Shown here: one piece after another, positions 1-8,451 of the stretch
Numbering within the stretch: position 1 is the first letter of the stretch
Layout: every line of letters begins with the position of its first letter
Assembly (NCBI RefSeq): GCF_003339815.1
Contig: NZ_PPTT01000024.1
Span: 1 to 64,000 of the forward strand
Length of the DNA: 64,000 bases
Reading direction: 5' to 3'
From: Eggerthella sinensis
GTDB lineage: Bacteria > Actinomycetota > Coriobacteriia > Coriobacteriales > Eggerthellaceae
Translations under genes and position numbers: made by a program
The notes under the pieces: model-generated
Database searches by the model: none
What the model saw: only the letters and a program-made list of their open reading frames with translations
Told to the model about the DNA's origin: nothing

Positions 1-147
1 ACCCCGCTGCCCGCGCCCGAGCCCGCGGCCACGCCGTCCAACCCCAAGCCGCTCGCAAGCACCAGCGATCCCCTCGGCGCCGCAGTCGTCGGAGCCGTTG
101 CGATCGCCGCAGCAGCAGGAGCCGTCGCCGCGAGCGCCCAACGCTGA
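1..147 (+). CDS. C-terminal end of a surface or membrane protein (partial)
   Basis: An open frame enters from the left edge and stops with TGA at 145-147, giving 48 codons. The visible part is Pro/Ala-rich and then runs into an Ala/Val-rich hydrophobic stretch with a short tail ending in Gln-Arg. That looks like a C-terminal membrane anchor after a proline-rich spacer. Nothing upstream is visible, so no function is assigned. The frame carries no stop over its whole length and matches the high-GC codon use of the neighbours. Confidence 0.5.
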   Translation, partial: TPLPAPEPAATPSNPKPLASTSDPLGAAVVGAVAIAAAAGAVAASAQR

Positions 148-258
148 AAGACACTCCCAGCACGGAAAACGCTCCGCCGATGATATTATTGTCATCGTGT
201 TGGTTACGATTACCGTATTCCGGGACGCTGGACACATGACGCAGAGAGAGGTGGCTCC

Positions 259-819
259 ATGCATTCGCATGCAGACAGGATCGTGAAGGCGGCTCTCGTG
301 CTCGCCCTGCTCATGTCGTGCCTCCCGTCGATGGCCGCGTGCAACGGCATACAGGAAGATGACTGGCCTAAGCCGCCGGATACCAGCAGAGACGTGCAGC
401 CGGAAGGAGGCATAGCCGTTCTCAACAATGGCCTGATCTACTACGATCCCTCCAACGAGGACTTCTACTTCCTTCCGGAAGGCAAGACGACCTACGATGA
501 GGCGAGCGGGCAGACGATGACATCCAAGGGATGGAGCAACGACGACGTCTACCTGCACGAGGTCACAAAGCCCGCGCTCGTCGAGCTGATCCAGCTGAAT
601 CTCGATGCCGCGGAGAACGCCGCCGAAGACTTCTCGTCGATGAGTCCGCTGTCCGAATACTACAGTGAGTTCTGGCATCGGAGATGGACAAAGATTGCTG
701 CGGGGTTGAAGCCACTTCTGAAGAAGGTTGAGGCGACCGACGAGAACGACAACGATGCCCTCCAATCAGAATACGAGGAGTTCCATGACGCTATCGGGAT
801 AACAAGCAGCCTGGACTAA
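259..819 (+). CDS. putative lipoprotein, function unknown
   Basis: This encodes 186 residues, with AGAGAGG about 7 nt before the ATG. Residues 8-27 form a signal peptide: a basic start, a hydrophobic core rich in Ala/Leu/Val, then Met-Ala-Ala-Cys with Cys28 as a plausible lipidation site, although Met is not the usual lipobox leader. The mature part is acidic and soluble, has no motif I recognise, and is helical towards the end. It probably sits on the outer face of the membrane. It converges on htpG. Confidence 0.6.
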   Translation: MHSHADRIVKAALVLALLMSCLPSMAACNGIQEDDWPKPPDTSRDVQPEGGIAVLNNGLIYYDPSNEDFYFLPEGKTTYDEASGQTMTSKGWSNDDVYLHEVTKPALVELIQLNLDAAENAAEDFSSMSPLSEYYSEFWHRRWTKIAAGLKPLLKKVEATDENDNDALQSEYEEFHDAIGITSSLD

Positions 820-848
820 ACGTTGCGTTGCGGGCTTCATGTGACGGA

Positions 849-886
849 TAAAAAAAGGGGGGCTTGCATGTGCGAGCGCCCCCCTT
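849..886 (-). terminator. rho-independent terminator of htpG
   Basis: Read on the minus strand, a GGGGGGC / GCCCCCC stem is followed directly by six T residues. It lies just after the htpG stop codon at 895. Confidence 0.8.
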
Positions 887-894
887 CGCAGAAG

Positions 895-2835
895 TTACGC
901 CATCAGCTTGGTGACGGCGTTGGCGTAGGCTACCGGGTCGTCGATGGGCAGGCCTTCGACGAGTAGCGCCTGGTTGTACAGGATGTCGGTGTACAGCTTC
1001 ACCTTTTCGGCGTCGCCGGCCGCCTGCGCATCCTTGAGCGTGTCGAACACGGCGTGCTTCGCGTTGATCTCGAGCACGCGCTCGGACTTCGGGCCGTCGG
1101 CCCCGTCGGGCATCTGCGCCATGATGCGCTCCATCTCGAGCGACACCGGGCCCGCCGCGGTGATGCACGCCGGCGCATCGGTGAGGCGCGACGACACCGC
1201 CACCTTCGTCACCGCATCGCCCAGCGCTTCCTTCATGGCGGCGAACAGGTCCTCGTTGTCCTTCGTCACCGCTTCGGCGTCTTTCTTCTCCTCTTCGGTG
1301 GCCAAGTCGAGATCGCCCGACGCGACGTTCTTGAGCTCGAGCGGCTCGGGCGCGTCCTCGCCCTCGGCGTCTGCGGGGGCGTACGCCATCATGGCCTGGA
1401 AGCAGAACTCGTCGACGTCCTTCGTGCACAGCAGCACGTCGTAGCCCTTGCCCAGCACCGTCTTCACGATGGGCATCTTGCCCAGGCGCTCAAGGCTCTC
1501 GCCGGCTGCGTAGTAGATGGCCTTCTGATCGGCCGGCGCCGCGGCCACGTACTCGTCGAGCGTGACGAGCTTCTCCTGCTTGGCCGAGTAGAACAGCAGC
1601 AGGTCAGCCAGCTGATCCTTCAGCATGCCGTAGCTCGTGTAAATGCCGAACTCCAGGCCACGGCCGAAGTTCTCGAAGAACTTCTCGTACTCTTCGCGGT
1701 CGTTGTCGCGCATCTTCTTCAGCTCGGACGTGATCTTCTTCTCGATCTTCTTCGCAATGGCGCGCAGCTGGCTGTTGTGCTGCAGCGTCTCGCGCGAGAT
1801 GTTCAGCTGCAGATCCTGGCTGTCCACCACGCCGCGCACGAAGTTGAAGTGGTCGGGCAGCAGCTCTTCGCACTTCTCCATGATCAGCACGTTGGAGCTG
1901 TACAGCGCGAGGCCCTTCTTGAAGTCCTTGCTGTACAGGTCGTACGGAGCGCGACCGGGGATGAACAGCAGCGCGTCGTAGCTGAGCGCGCCTTCGGCGT
2001 GGATGGAGAACGTGCGCGCCGGGTCGGCGAAGTCGTGGAAGTCGGTCTTGTAGAACTCGTGGTACTCGTCTTCGGTGACCTCGGACTTGCTGCGCTTCCA
2101 GATGGGGATCATCGAGTTGATGGTTTCGACCTCGGTGTAGTCCTCGTACTCGGGCGTGTAGTCGTCGCCAGCGTCCTCGGGCTTCGGCAGCGCGCGCGAC
2201 TTCGACACCTCCATCTGCACGGGGTAGCGCACGTAGTTGCTGTAGCGCTTGATGAGATTCTTCAGGCCGAACTCGCTGAGGAACGTGTCGTAGTTGTCAT
2301 CGGTGGTGTTGTCTTTGAGCGTGAGGATGACGTCCGTACCGTGGTCTTCGCGCTCCGCCTGCTCGATGGAGTAGCCCTCCACGCCGTCGCTTTCCCAGGC
2401 CCAGGCTTCGTCGCTGCCGTACGCCTTCGACACGACGCGCACCTTGCTCGCCACCATGAACGCGGAGTAGAAGCCCACGCCGAACTGGCCGATAATGTCC
2501 ACGTCCTCGCCCTGGCTGTCGGCGTTGTCCGCCTTGAAGGCCATGCTGTCGGAGTGCGCGATGGTGCCGAGGTTGCGGTCGAGGTCGTCCTTCGACATGC
2601 CGATGCCGCTGTCCGATACGGTGATGGTGCGCGCGTCCTTGTCGAACGCCACGCGGATGCCCAGCTCGTCCTTGCTCAGCTGGATGTCCTTGTCGGTGAG
2701 GCTGCGGAAGTACAGCTTGTCCACCGCGTCCGACGCGTTCGAGATGAGCTCGCGCAGGAAGATCTCGCGGTTCGTGTAGATGGAGTTGATCATGAGGTCG
2801 AGCAGCTTTTTGCTCTCGGTTTTGAATTTGCGCAT
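895..2835 (-). CDS. htpG: Hsp90-family chaperone HtpG
   Basis: This is a 646-residue ATP-dependent cytosolic chaperone that remodels client proteins under stress. The N-terminal GHKL ATPase motifs are clear: NREIFLRELISNASDA near residue 20, DSGIGM and GQFGVGFYSAFM. The middle and C-terminal domains are full length for the family. The frame is open further upstream, but the ATG at 2835 is chosen because GGGAG lies 7-8 nt before it and the protein then starts as bacterial HtpG does. Upstream promoter and CIRCE-like sequences indicate heat-shock control by HrcA. Confidence 0.96.
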   Translation of the reverse strand: MRKFKTESKKLLDLMINSIYTNREIFLRELISNASDAVDKLYFRSLTDKDIQLSKDELGIRVAFDKDARTITVSDSGIGMSKDDLDRNLGTIAHSDSMAFKADNADSQGEDVDIIGQFGVGFYSAFMVASKVRVVSKAYGSDEAWAWESDGVEGYSIEQAEREDHGTDVILTLKDNTTDDNYDTFLSEFGLKNLIKRYSNYVRYPVQMEVSKSRALPKPEDAGDDYTPEYEDYTEVETINSMIPIWKRSKSEVTEDEYHEFYKTDFHDFADPARTFSIHAEGALSYDALLFIPGRAPYDLYSKDFKKGLALYSSNVLIMEKCEELLPDHFNFVRGVVDSQDLQLNISRETLQHNSQLRAIAKKIEKKITSELKKMRDNDREEYEKFFENFGRGLEFGIYTSYGMLKDQLADLLLFYSAKQEKLVTLDEYVAAAPADQKAIYYAAGESLERLGKMPIVKTVLGKGYDVLLCTKDVDEFCFQAMMAYAPADAEGEDAPEPLELKNVASGDLDLATEEEKKDAEAVTKDNEDLFAAMKEALGDAVTKVAVSSRLTDAPACITAAGPVSLEMERIMAQMPDGADGPKSERVLEINAKHAVFDTLKDAQAAGDAEKVKLYTDILYNQALLVEGLPIDDPVAYANAVTKLMA

Positions 2836-2873
2836 GTGGCGTCGCTCCCTTTCGTACCTGCCGGTCTGCCCCG

Positions 2874-2900
2874 TTAGCAGTCTCGGGCTTCGAGTGCTAA
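2874..2900 (-). promoter_or_regulatory. CIRCE-type HrcA operator of htpG
   Basis: TTAGCAGTC, nine bases, then GAGTGCTAA. The CIRCE consensus is TTAGCACTC-N9-GAGTGCTAA, so one base in one arm differs. It begins 39 nt upstream of the htpG ATG and covers the expected transcription start. Confidence 0.85.
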
Positions 2901-2906
2901 CACGTG

Positions 2907-2934
2907 ATTTTAGTACGGCGTTGGAAGATGTCAA
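2907..2934 (-). promoter_or_regulatory. sigma-A promoter of htpG
   Basis: On the minus strand TTGACA (2934-2929) and TAAAAT (2912-2907) are separated by 16 bases. The predicted start falls on the edge of the CIRCE element, so HrcA would block initiation. Confidence 0.8.
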
Positions 2935-2993
2935 GCAAGAGACCCCGCAATTGCAGAACAGCTGCACAAGCGGCGGGGACGAGCTACGGCGAA

Positions 2994-3009
2994 TGTTTCA
3001 CGTGAAACA
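2994..3009. promoter_or_regulatory. parS centromere site (ParB binding)
   Basis: The 16-mer TGTTTCACGTGAAACA is an exact match to the chromosomal parS consensus. It sits within a perfect 22-bp palindrome (2991-3012), in the non-coding gap upstream of htpG. ParB loads at such sites near the replication origin to segregate chromosomes. No parA or parB gene is in the window. Confidence 0.92.
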
Positions 3010-3265
3010 TTCGTTCGGGGGATGGCTTGCGCTGGAATGACGCCGGAGCGACGTTAGGAGGGCGTTGGAAACGCGTCGGATTCGCTTGCGAAACATGCTA
3101 GAACCGCACTCGATTTCCGCCAGAATCGTGCAAGGTCCAGGCGGCTTTACGTAGTGAGGCACGCCATCGAAGTGCAAGATGAGCTTGGTATCATGGAAGT
3201 ACGGATCAGCCGGGCGGCTTGGTGCCTCTCCCTCTCAGTATTCTAGATGGACGGAGGTGAAGACC

Positions 3266-3391
3266 ATGACCGTTTTGGAGTTTGTTGCTTTGGCAGCGTT
3301 GCTCTTGGAGTTCGTTTCCCGCGTCATCGAGCTGGCTTTGGTGATAAGGAGCGCGCTCCTAACCCGAAGGGGAAAGGAGCGCCAGCAATAA
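3266..3391 (+). CDS. small hydrophobic peptide, possible holin-like type I toxin
   Basis: This encodes 41 residues, with GGAGGTG 6 nt before the ATG. It begins MTVLEFVALAALLLEF, is one hydrophobic helix, and ends with a basic tail (RRGKERQQ). A longer in-frame start at 3179 lacks a ribosome site. Length, pattern and the Met-Thr-Val start resemble the small holin-like toxins (Hol_Tox) of Gram-positive bacteria, but this is resemblance only. A structured hairpin follows directly. Confidence 0.5.
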   Translation: MTVLEFVALAALLLEFVSRVIELALVIRSALLTRRGKERQQ

Positions 3392-3415
3392 ACCCAAACC
3401 GCCGAGGCGATCCGA

Positions 3416-3447
3416 GAGCCGTGGGGAGTTCACGCTCCCTGCGGCTC
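3416..3447 (+). repeat. stem-loop after the small peptide gene
   Basis: GAGCCG pairs with CGGCTC, and an inner GGGAG pairs with CTCCC, with symmetrical TG bulges and a 6-nt loop. There is no T-run, so it may be an mRNA-stabilising or antitoxin-RNA structure rather than a terminator. Confidence 0.45.
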
Positions 3448-3571
3448 GTCCATTATACAAAACGGCAAAGCATTCTGCAAAGCGCAAAGGCGAGGAGAAA
3501 CATGAACGACCCCCGCATTTCACGCCCCACCTTCGTTCGGGGGCCGGAGCGCCTCGTGGCGGCGCTCTTCG

Positions 3572-4549
3572 CTATTGCGTTGCCTCCGCGGTATCCTCCA
3601 GCTGGGGGGATTTGCGCTTTGCGAGAGCGCTTTCAATGCCGACGGCCGCGATGCCGCACCAGATGAGCGCGAAGCACACGCCGTGCGCGAAGGTGAACTG
3701 CTCGCCGAAGAACGCCACGGCCAGCACCATCGCGATGGTGGGGCTCACGTACTGGATGAACCCGAGCACCGTCATGGAGATGCGGTTGGCGGCAGCCGAA
3801 TACAGCAGCAGCGGAATAGCCGTGAGCAGACCGCAACCGACGAGCAGCGCGAAGTCGAGCGTCGGCGATGTGACCGCGATGAAGTCGGGGGTTGCAGGGG
3901 CCACCTGCCAAATCCAGGGAGCCACGGCACCCACCGCCAACGCGCCCGCCCCCAGCAAGCCCGTGAGCAGGGATTCAAGCGCCATACCCGGCAACGCGGG
4001 GTAGCCGCCCTTCTTCTTCACCGCGCCGTAGGCGCTGAACGACACCGCTAAGGCCAGGGCGATCCACACGTCGCCGCCGTGCACCACCATGAAGAACACC
4101 ACGCCCGCGGCGGCCAGCACGGTGGCCAGCTTCTGCATGGGCGTCAGCCGCTCTTTGAACACGAGCAGGCCGAATGCGATGTTACACAGCGGGCACAGGT
4201 AGTAGCCGATGCTCGTCTCAAGCAGGTGCCCGCTGTTCGTGGCCCACACGTACACGCCCCAGTTGCAGGTGACGATGAGGCCCGATGCCAAGAACGTGCC
4301 CACGGCGCGCGGGTCGCGCAGCAGGTGGAGGAAGCGCGTGCGCTTCACGAACGCGCACAGCAGCACGACGAACACGCAGGACCACACCATGCGCCACGAC
4401 AGCACCTCGAGCGCGGGAATGGCCGACAGCAGCTTCCAGTAGATGGGCATGATGCCCCACACCAGATGGCAGCCGATGCCCTGCATAAAGCCGATCCGCT
4501 CGGATCGGCTGTCGTTCGTCGTGATGGTTCCTTCGCTTGCCGCTTGCAC
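3572..4549 (-). CDS. rarD: RarD-type EamA-family transporter
   Basis: This is 325 residues with ten predicted membrane helices in the two-repeat EamA drug/metabolite transporter layout. The start GFMQGIGCHLVWGIMPIYWKLL-like region is typical of RarD, as is the length. The start is a GTG at 4549, preceded by GGGGAG with 7-8 nt spacing. Substrates of RarD proteins are uncertain. It stands alone, between the peptide gene and the cytochrome operon. Confidence 0.85.
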   Translation of the reverse strand: MQAASEGTITTNDSRSERIGFMQGIGCHLVWGIMPIYWKLLSAIPALEVLSWRMVWSCVFVVLLCAFVKRTRFLHLLRDPRAVGTFLASGLIVTCNWGVYVWATNSGHLLETSIGYYLCPLCNIAFGLLVFKERLTPMQKLATVLAAAGVVFFMVVHGGDVWIALALAVSFSAYGAVKKKGGYPALPGMALESLLTGLLGAGALAVGAVAPWIWQVAPATPDFIAVTSPTLDFALLVGCGLLTAIPLLLYSAAANRISMTVLGFIQYVSPTIAMVLAVAFFGEQFTFAHGVCFALIWCGIAAVGIESALAKRKSPQLEDTAEATQ

Positions 4550-4692
4550 GCTGCGTCTCCCCTAGCTCGTGTTGCCTCTGTCGTCGAATGCGCGTCCCGC
4601 CATGCTACATCCGAATGCCGGCCCGCGCAAATACATCGTAAGGGAGCCCTGTCCCGCCATAAACGATACGGAGGCAGACACCAGCAACGAAC

Positions 4693-4724
4693 AACCGGCG
4701 GCCGCCCGAAGGTGACCGCCGGTT
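4693..4724 (-). terminator. stem-loop terminator after the molybdoenzyme operon
   Basis: AACCGGCGG and CCGCCGGTT form a perfect 9-bp stem 30 nt after the cytochrome stop. The T-run is weak (GTT only). Confidence 0.5.
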
Positions 4725-4754
4725 TCCGAAAGCAGCGCCGTTGCAGCTGACGCT

Positions 4755-5369
4755 TTACTCCCCGGTCGGCAGCGCGGCGTCCTCGTCGGCCGTCAGCCAC
4801 CCTTGCGGCGTTTCGGCGTCGGCATGGCACTGCGAGCAGTAGTTCACCGACGCGCGGTGCGCCTTGTGGCACGATCCACACGAGATGTCGCCGTGGTACG
4901 CCAGGTGCGGGTTGCGCACCATGTCGGCCGTCGCATTCGCCAGGTCGTCGCGCGTGAGATTGTGGCACGACTCGTTCAGGCAGAACGTGTCGGGCTCCAA
5001 CCCCCGCGCCGCCGTCAGATCCTCGAGCGTCGCCTCCTGCAGCGGCACGCCGTAGCCGCCGGTCGCCCACGCCACGCCCTCGGTGAGCTGCTCGCCCAGC
5101 GTGGGCACGTGGCAGTCCAGGCACGTCTGGCCATCGGCCTTGTGCGCCACCGCCAACATGCTGGAAGTGTCGGCCACCTCGTTGCCCCACTTGTCCACGC
5201 CCGCCTGACCGACGGGCTGATCGTAGGTTTCCACGTAGGGGTCCATGGGCGTGTGGCAGATGGCGCCGCAGAAACTGGGCTGCTCATGCCACACCCAAAA
5301 TCCCATACCGGCCACCACCAGCACCAGCGCTACCGTGCCGACGACGATGGGCCATTTCCTCGGTTTCAT
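4755..5369 (-). CDS. membrane-anchored multihaem c-type cytochrome (NapC/NrfH-like)
   Basis: This is 204 residues: one N-terminal membrane helix (about 8-27) and a periplasm-side haem domain. Three normal CxxCH sites are present (Cys83, Cys164, Cys178), plus CGAICH at 34-39 (CX3CH) and CLNESCH at 130-136 (CX4CH). Such variants occur in Coriobacteriia cytochromes related to NrfH and Cgr1. It probably passes electrons from menaquinol to the adjacent molybdoenzyme. AGGGGA precedes the ATG, and the gene lies 12 nt after the catalytic subunit gene. Confidence 0.82.
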   Translation of the reverse strand: MKPRKWPIVVGTVALVLVVAGMGFWVWHEQPSFCGAICHTPMDPYVETYDQPVGQAGVDKWGNEVADTSSMLAVAHKADGQTCLDCHVPTLGEQLTEGVAWATGGYGVPLQEATLEDLTAARGLEPDTFCLNESCHNLTRDDLANATADMVRNPHLAYHGDISCGSCHKAHRASVNYCSQCHADAETPQGWLTADEDAALPTGE

Positions 5370-5381
5370 CGCGTCCCCTTC

Positions 5382-7634
5382 CTATGCGCGCTCAACCTGG
5401 CACAGACCCGATTTGAACGGCGGGTAGCCCGTCACGTGATCGAACTCGCGCGCCGTGAGCTTATTGACGTTCGCCTTCTCCCAGCCGTGGAAGATGTCCA
5501 CCACGCCGGGAAGCACGAGGTTCGTCACCTCCAGCTTAACCTCGATCTCGCCCAGCTGGTTGAACACGCGCACCTGCTCGCCATCTTCCAAGCCGCGCTC
5601 GGCCGCCGTCTTCGGATGCAGCCGCACGATGGGCTCGGGCATGAACTGGTTGAGCCAGGGGCAGTCGCGCAGCTTCGAATGCGAGTACATGGGCACGCGC
5701 GAGCCCGTGTTCAGGATGAGTGGGTAGTCCTTCGCCAAATCGGGCGTGCTGATAGGGCTGTACACCGGTTCGTTGTACAGGGGCAGCCCCTCGAAACCAC
5801 ACTCCTTCATCACCTCGGACACCAGCTCTATCTTGCCGCTGGGCGTGTTGAAGCCCGGCTGACCATCCTTGCGAATCTTGCCCGTCTCGTACTTCTTGGG
5901 CTCGTAGGGCGCCCCGCCCGGCACGGCGTAGCCGTCGGGGTTGTCGCGCAGATCCTGCATGGTCACGCCCAGCTCGGTGGTGCGCAGCACCTCGGCCAAT
6001 GCTTCCTCCACGCTGCCATTGAAGCACTCCTCGGCATAACCCAGGCGCGACCCCAGCTCCATGGCCACCTGCCAGTCCTCGCGCGCCTCGCCGCGCGGCT
6101 CGATCACCGGTTCGCGCAGGTATATCTTGCGGCCGAACACGGCAAAGGGCGCCATGCGTTCGTAGCACATCGCCGCAGGCAGGATGATGTCCACGTAATC
6201 GTGCGTCCACGGGCGGATGTAGTAATCGGCGGCGCAGGCGAAGTCCAGCTTGCCGATGGCCTCTTGGTACAGGTGGCTCTGCGGCCACATCATCGCGTTG
6301 CCGCCGAACATGACCATGGCCTTGATCTTTCCCTCGTCCACGTATTCGGGGAAGCGGTTCGTCTGCATCTGCTTCACGAACTTCGTCCAAACGGGGAAGT
6401 CCTCAAGGTCGTAGCGCTTGGTGGCGAGCTGGGCATCGTAGATGTCCTCGCGGTTGAAGGCGGGCGTGGCAGCGAACAGGTCGAACGGAAGTCCTGGATC
6501 AATCTGCAAGCCGCCGGCCACGTCCACGTTGCCCGCCAGCGCCACAAGCGACGAGATGGCGCGCATGTTGTTGCCGGCGTTGGTGTGGTGCACCTGGGGG
6601 CTGGCGCTCGTGATAAACGTGCCGGGCGTCTCCTCGCCCCACAGCTTCGCCGCGGCCTCGATCTTCTCGGCCGGAACCCACGTGATCTCGGCCACCTTCT
6701 CGGGCGTGAATTCCTGCACGTATTCCTTGAACTCGTCGAAACCGTGCGTCCAGTTCTGGCAGAACTCCTCGTCGAAGTAGCCGTCGCGCAGCATGACGTG
6801 CGCGATGCCCAGCGCCAGGGCGCCGTCGGTGCCAGGGCGCAGCTGCAAATGGATGTCGGCCAGACCGGTCACGGTCGGGGTGACGCGCGGGTCGACGATG
6901 ATGAACTTGCAGCCCTTCTCCTTCGCGTTCATCAGCTTGCCGAATCGGTTGGGCAGCGACCACGCCGGATTGAGCGACCAAATGAGGCACGACTTGGAGT
7001 TGTCAGTGGGATTGGCGCCCATCGTCTGCGCGCCGAACACGAGCCCCGTGCCAATGAGCGCCGCGTAGGCGCAGGTGGAGCTCTCGTTGCCGTAGGTGGG
7101 CGAGCCGAACAGGTTGGCCAGGCGGTTTACCGCGCCACGCGGCTCCTTCGGGTCGCCGCAGTAGAAGAACACGCCCTCGGGGCCCATCTCGTCTTTAACC
7201 TTGTTGAGCGCCGCGACGATGGTGTCGTAGGCCTCGTCCCAGGTGATCTGCTCCCAGCCGGCATCGCCCTGGCCCTTCGGCTTCGTGCGCTTCATGGGAT
7301 GCAGCAGCCGGTGCGGATCGTAGAGCTCCTGCAAGCTCGACAGGCCCTTCGCGCACAGCGGGTCGTTGGGGTAGTTCGCGCGCGACACGACGCGCACGAT
7401 CTTGTCTTCCTTCACCGTGGCGGTGATACCGCACTTCGGCGTGTGGTTGCACATGTCGCAGTACGTGTGCTTGGTCACTTCGGGAGCGTTCTCGTCGGCG
7501 AAGGCGTTCTCGGGATACACGAACTCGAAGCCGCCGTCCACCGCTGCGATGCCCACGGCCGCCGCGGCCGCTCCTTTGAGGAAGCTTCGCCGGGAAACGT
7601 TCGCGCAGGTCGCGTTTTCAATCGCGCTATTCAT
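5382..7634 (-). CDS. Tat-secreted molybdopterin oxidoreductase, catalytic subunit (DMSO reductase superfamily)
   Basis: This is 750 residues. A twin-arginine signal (SRRSFLKG, 14-21, then an Ala-rich helix) precedes a [4Fe-4S] motif CDMCNHTPKCG with a fourth Cys in PLCAKG. The molybdopterin-binding domains follow. The sequence NESSTCAYAA near residue 185 supplies a likely Cys ligand to Mo, as in polysulfide/thiosulfate reductase and catechol dehydroxylase relatives. The substrate cannot be read from the sequence. The partners are the FeS subunit, whose 3' end overlaps its start by 8 bp, and the haem protein downstream. A Crp-type regulator diverges from the operon. Confidence 0.88.
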   Translation of the reverse strand: MNSAIENATCANVSRRSFLKGAAAAAVGIAAVDGGFEFVYPENAFADENAPEVTKHTYCDMCNHTPKCGITATVKEDKIVRVVSRANYPNDPLCAKGLSSLQELYDPHRLLHPMKRTKPKGQGDAGWEQITWDEAYDTIVAALNKVKDEMGPEGVFFYCGDPKEPRGAVNRLANLFGSPTYGNESSTCAYAALIGTGLVFGAQTMGANPTDNSKSCLIWSLNPAWSLPNRFGKLMNAKEKGCKFIIVDPRVTPTVTGLADIHLQLRPGTDGALALGIAHVMLRDGYFDEEFCQNWTHGFDEFKEYVQEFTPEKVAEITWVPAEKIEAAAKLWGEETPGTFITSASPQVHHTNAGNNMRAISSLVALAGNVDVAGGLQIDPGLPFDLFAATPAFNREDIYDAQLATKRYDLEDFPVWTKFVKQMQTNRFPEYVDEGKIKAMVMFGGNAMMWPQSHLYQEAIGKLDFACAADYYIRPWTHDYVDIILPAAMCYERMAPFAVFGRKIYLREPVIEPRGEAREDWQVAMELGSRLGYAEECFNGSVEEALAEVLRTTELGVTMQDLRDNPDGYAVPGGAPYEPKKYETGKIRKDGQPGFNTPSGKIELVSEVMKECGFEGLPLYNEPVYSPISTPDLAKDYPLILNTGSRVPMYSHSKLRDCPWLNQFMPEPIVRLHPKTAAERGLEDGEQVRVFNQLGEIEVKLEVTNLVLPGVVDIFHGWEKANVNKLTAREFDHVTGYPPFKSGLCQVERA

Positions 7635-8451
7635 GGTCGTCGCCGCCTTTCGCCGTCTGATGATTGTCCGCCGTCGGGGCCGCGTTCTTCGCGCCCTTCG
7701 CGTTCTTCACGCCGATGCCGATGCCCGCACCCGCCGCCGCAGCAACCGCCACCGCTCCGATAGCGGCCGGGAGCGGGATGCCCGCCTCGGCCGGCTTGGA
7801 GTCCACGCCCTTATTCGCCACGGCCTGCACTTCGGCATGCGGAAGCAGATCCTTCGGCATGCCGTCCACGGGACGGTAGCAGAAGTGGGTGTTGCCCACC
7901 CGCACCACGCCGTCCTTCGCAAGAAACGCGCTGATGGGGCTTTCGGGATCGTCCAAATCGCCGAACACGCGGGCGTTGCCCGGGCAGTTCTGCACGCAGG
8001 CGGGCTGCAACCCCGCATCCACGCGACCCGCGCAGAAGATGCACTTCTCCACCACCTGCGTGCGCTGGATTCCTTCGGCTTCGTACGGCGCCTGCTCGGC
8101 GGTGTCGAAGAAGTTGCCTTCCACGTCGTTTTGCACGCGTGCGCCGAACGGACAGGCGTGCAGGCACGATCCGCAGTTGATGCACTGGTCGTAATCCACC
8201 ATCACGATGTCATCCTCGCGCACGTACGACGCGCCCGTCGGGCACACCTTCACGCAGGGCGCGTCCTCGCAGTGCATGCACGCGTGCGGCAGGTAGCACC
8301 GCCGGTTGTCGGGGTCCTCGCCCCATTCCTTCGCGTCCACGTGGCCCCACGCAACGCCCGGCTTGGTGTTGTTGTGCATTTGGCAGGCGACGACGCACGC
8401 GTAACACCCCGCGCAGCGCCGAAGATCGATTGCCATCCCCATGGTTGCCAT
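7627..8451 (-). CDS. four-cluster ferredoxin subunit of the molybdoenzyme
   Basis: This is 274 residues. Cys groups for four [4Fe-4S] clusters are visible: CAGCYACVVAC, CMHCEDAPCVKVCP, CINCGSCLHACP and CIFCAGR...CVQNCP. This is the DmsB/NrfC/PsrB-type electron-transfer subunit. A C-terminal Ala/Gly-rich hydrophobic helix (about 225-250) may anchor it. The frame is open upstream to 8592, but the ATG at 8451 has AGGAGGAG 7 nt before it. It is the first gene of the operon. Confidence 0.88.
   Translation of the reverse strand: MATMGMAIDLRRCAGCYACVVACQMHNNTKPGVAWGHVDAKEWGEDPDNRRCYLPHACMHCEDAPCVKVCPTGASYVREDDIVMVDYDQCINCGSCLHACPFGARVQNDVEGNFFDTAEQAPYEAEGIQRTQVVEKCIFCAGRVDAGLQPACVQNCPGNARVFGDLDDPESPISAFLAKDGVVRVGNTHFCYRPVDGMPKDLLPHAEVQAVANKGVDSKPAEAGIPLPAAIGAVAVAAAAGAGIGIGVKNAKGAKNAAPTADNHQTAKGGDDHE

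Noticed and set aside
1054-2877. Long plus-strand open frame (607 residues) opposite htpG
   Set aside because: It is an antisense shadow of a high-GC gene: repetitive Arg/Val/His composition, no ribosome site, no recognisable domain.
3502-3666. 54-residue frame with GAGGAG before its ATG
   Set aside because: It runs antisense into the end of rarD and its sequence looks random. It could be a leader, but nothing supports it.
4803-7763. 986-residue plus-strand open frame opposite the molybdoenzyme gene
   Set aside because: It is a shadow of the real gene in another frame, with His/Arg/Val-rich composition and no motif.
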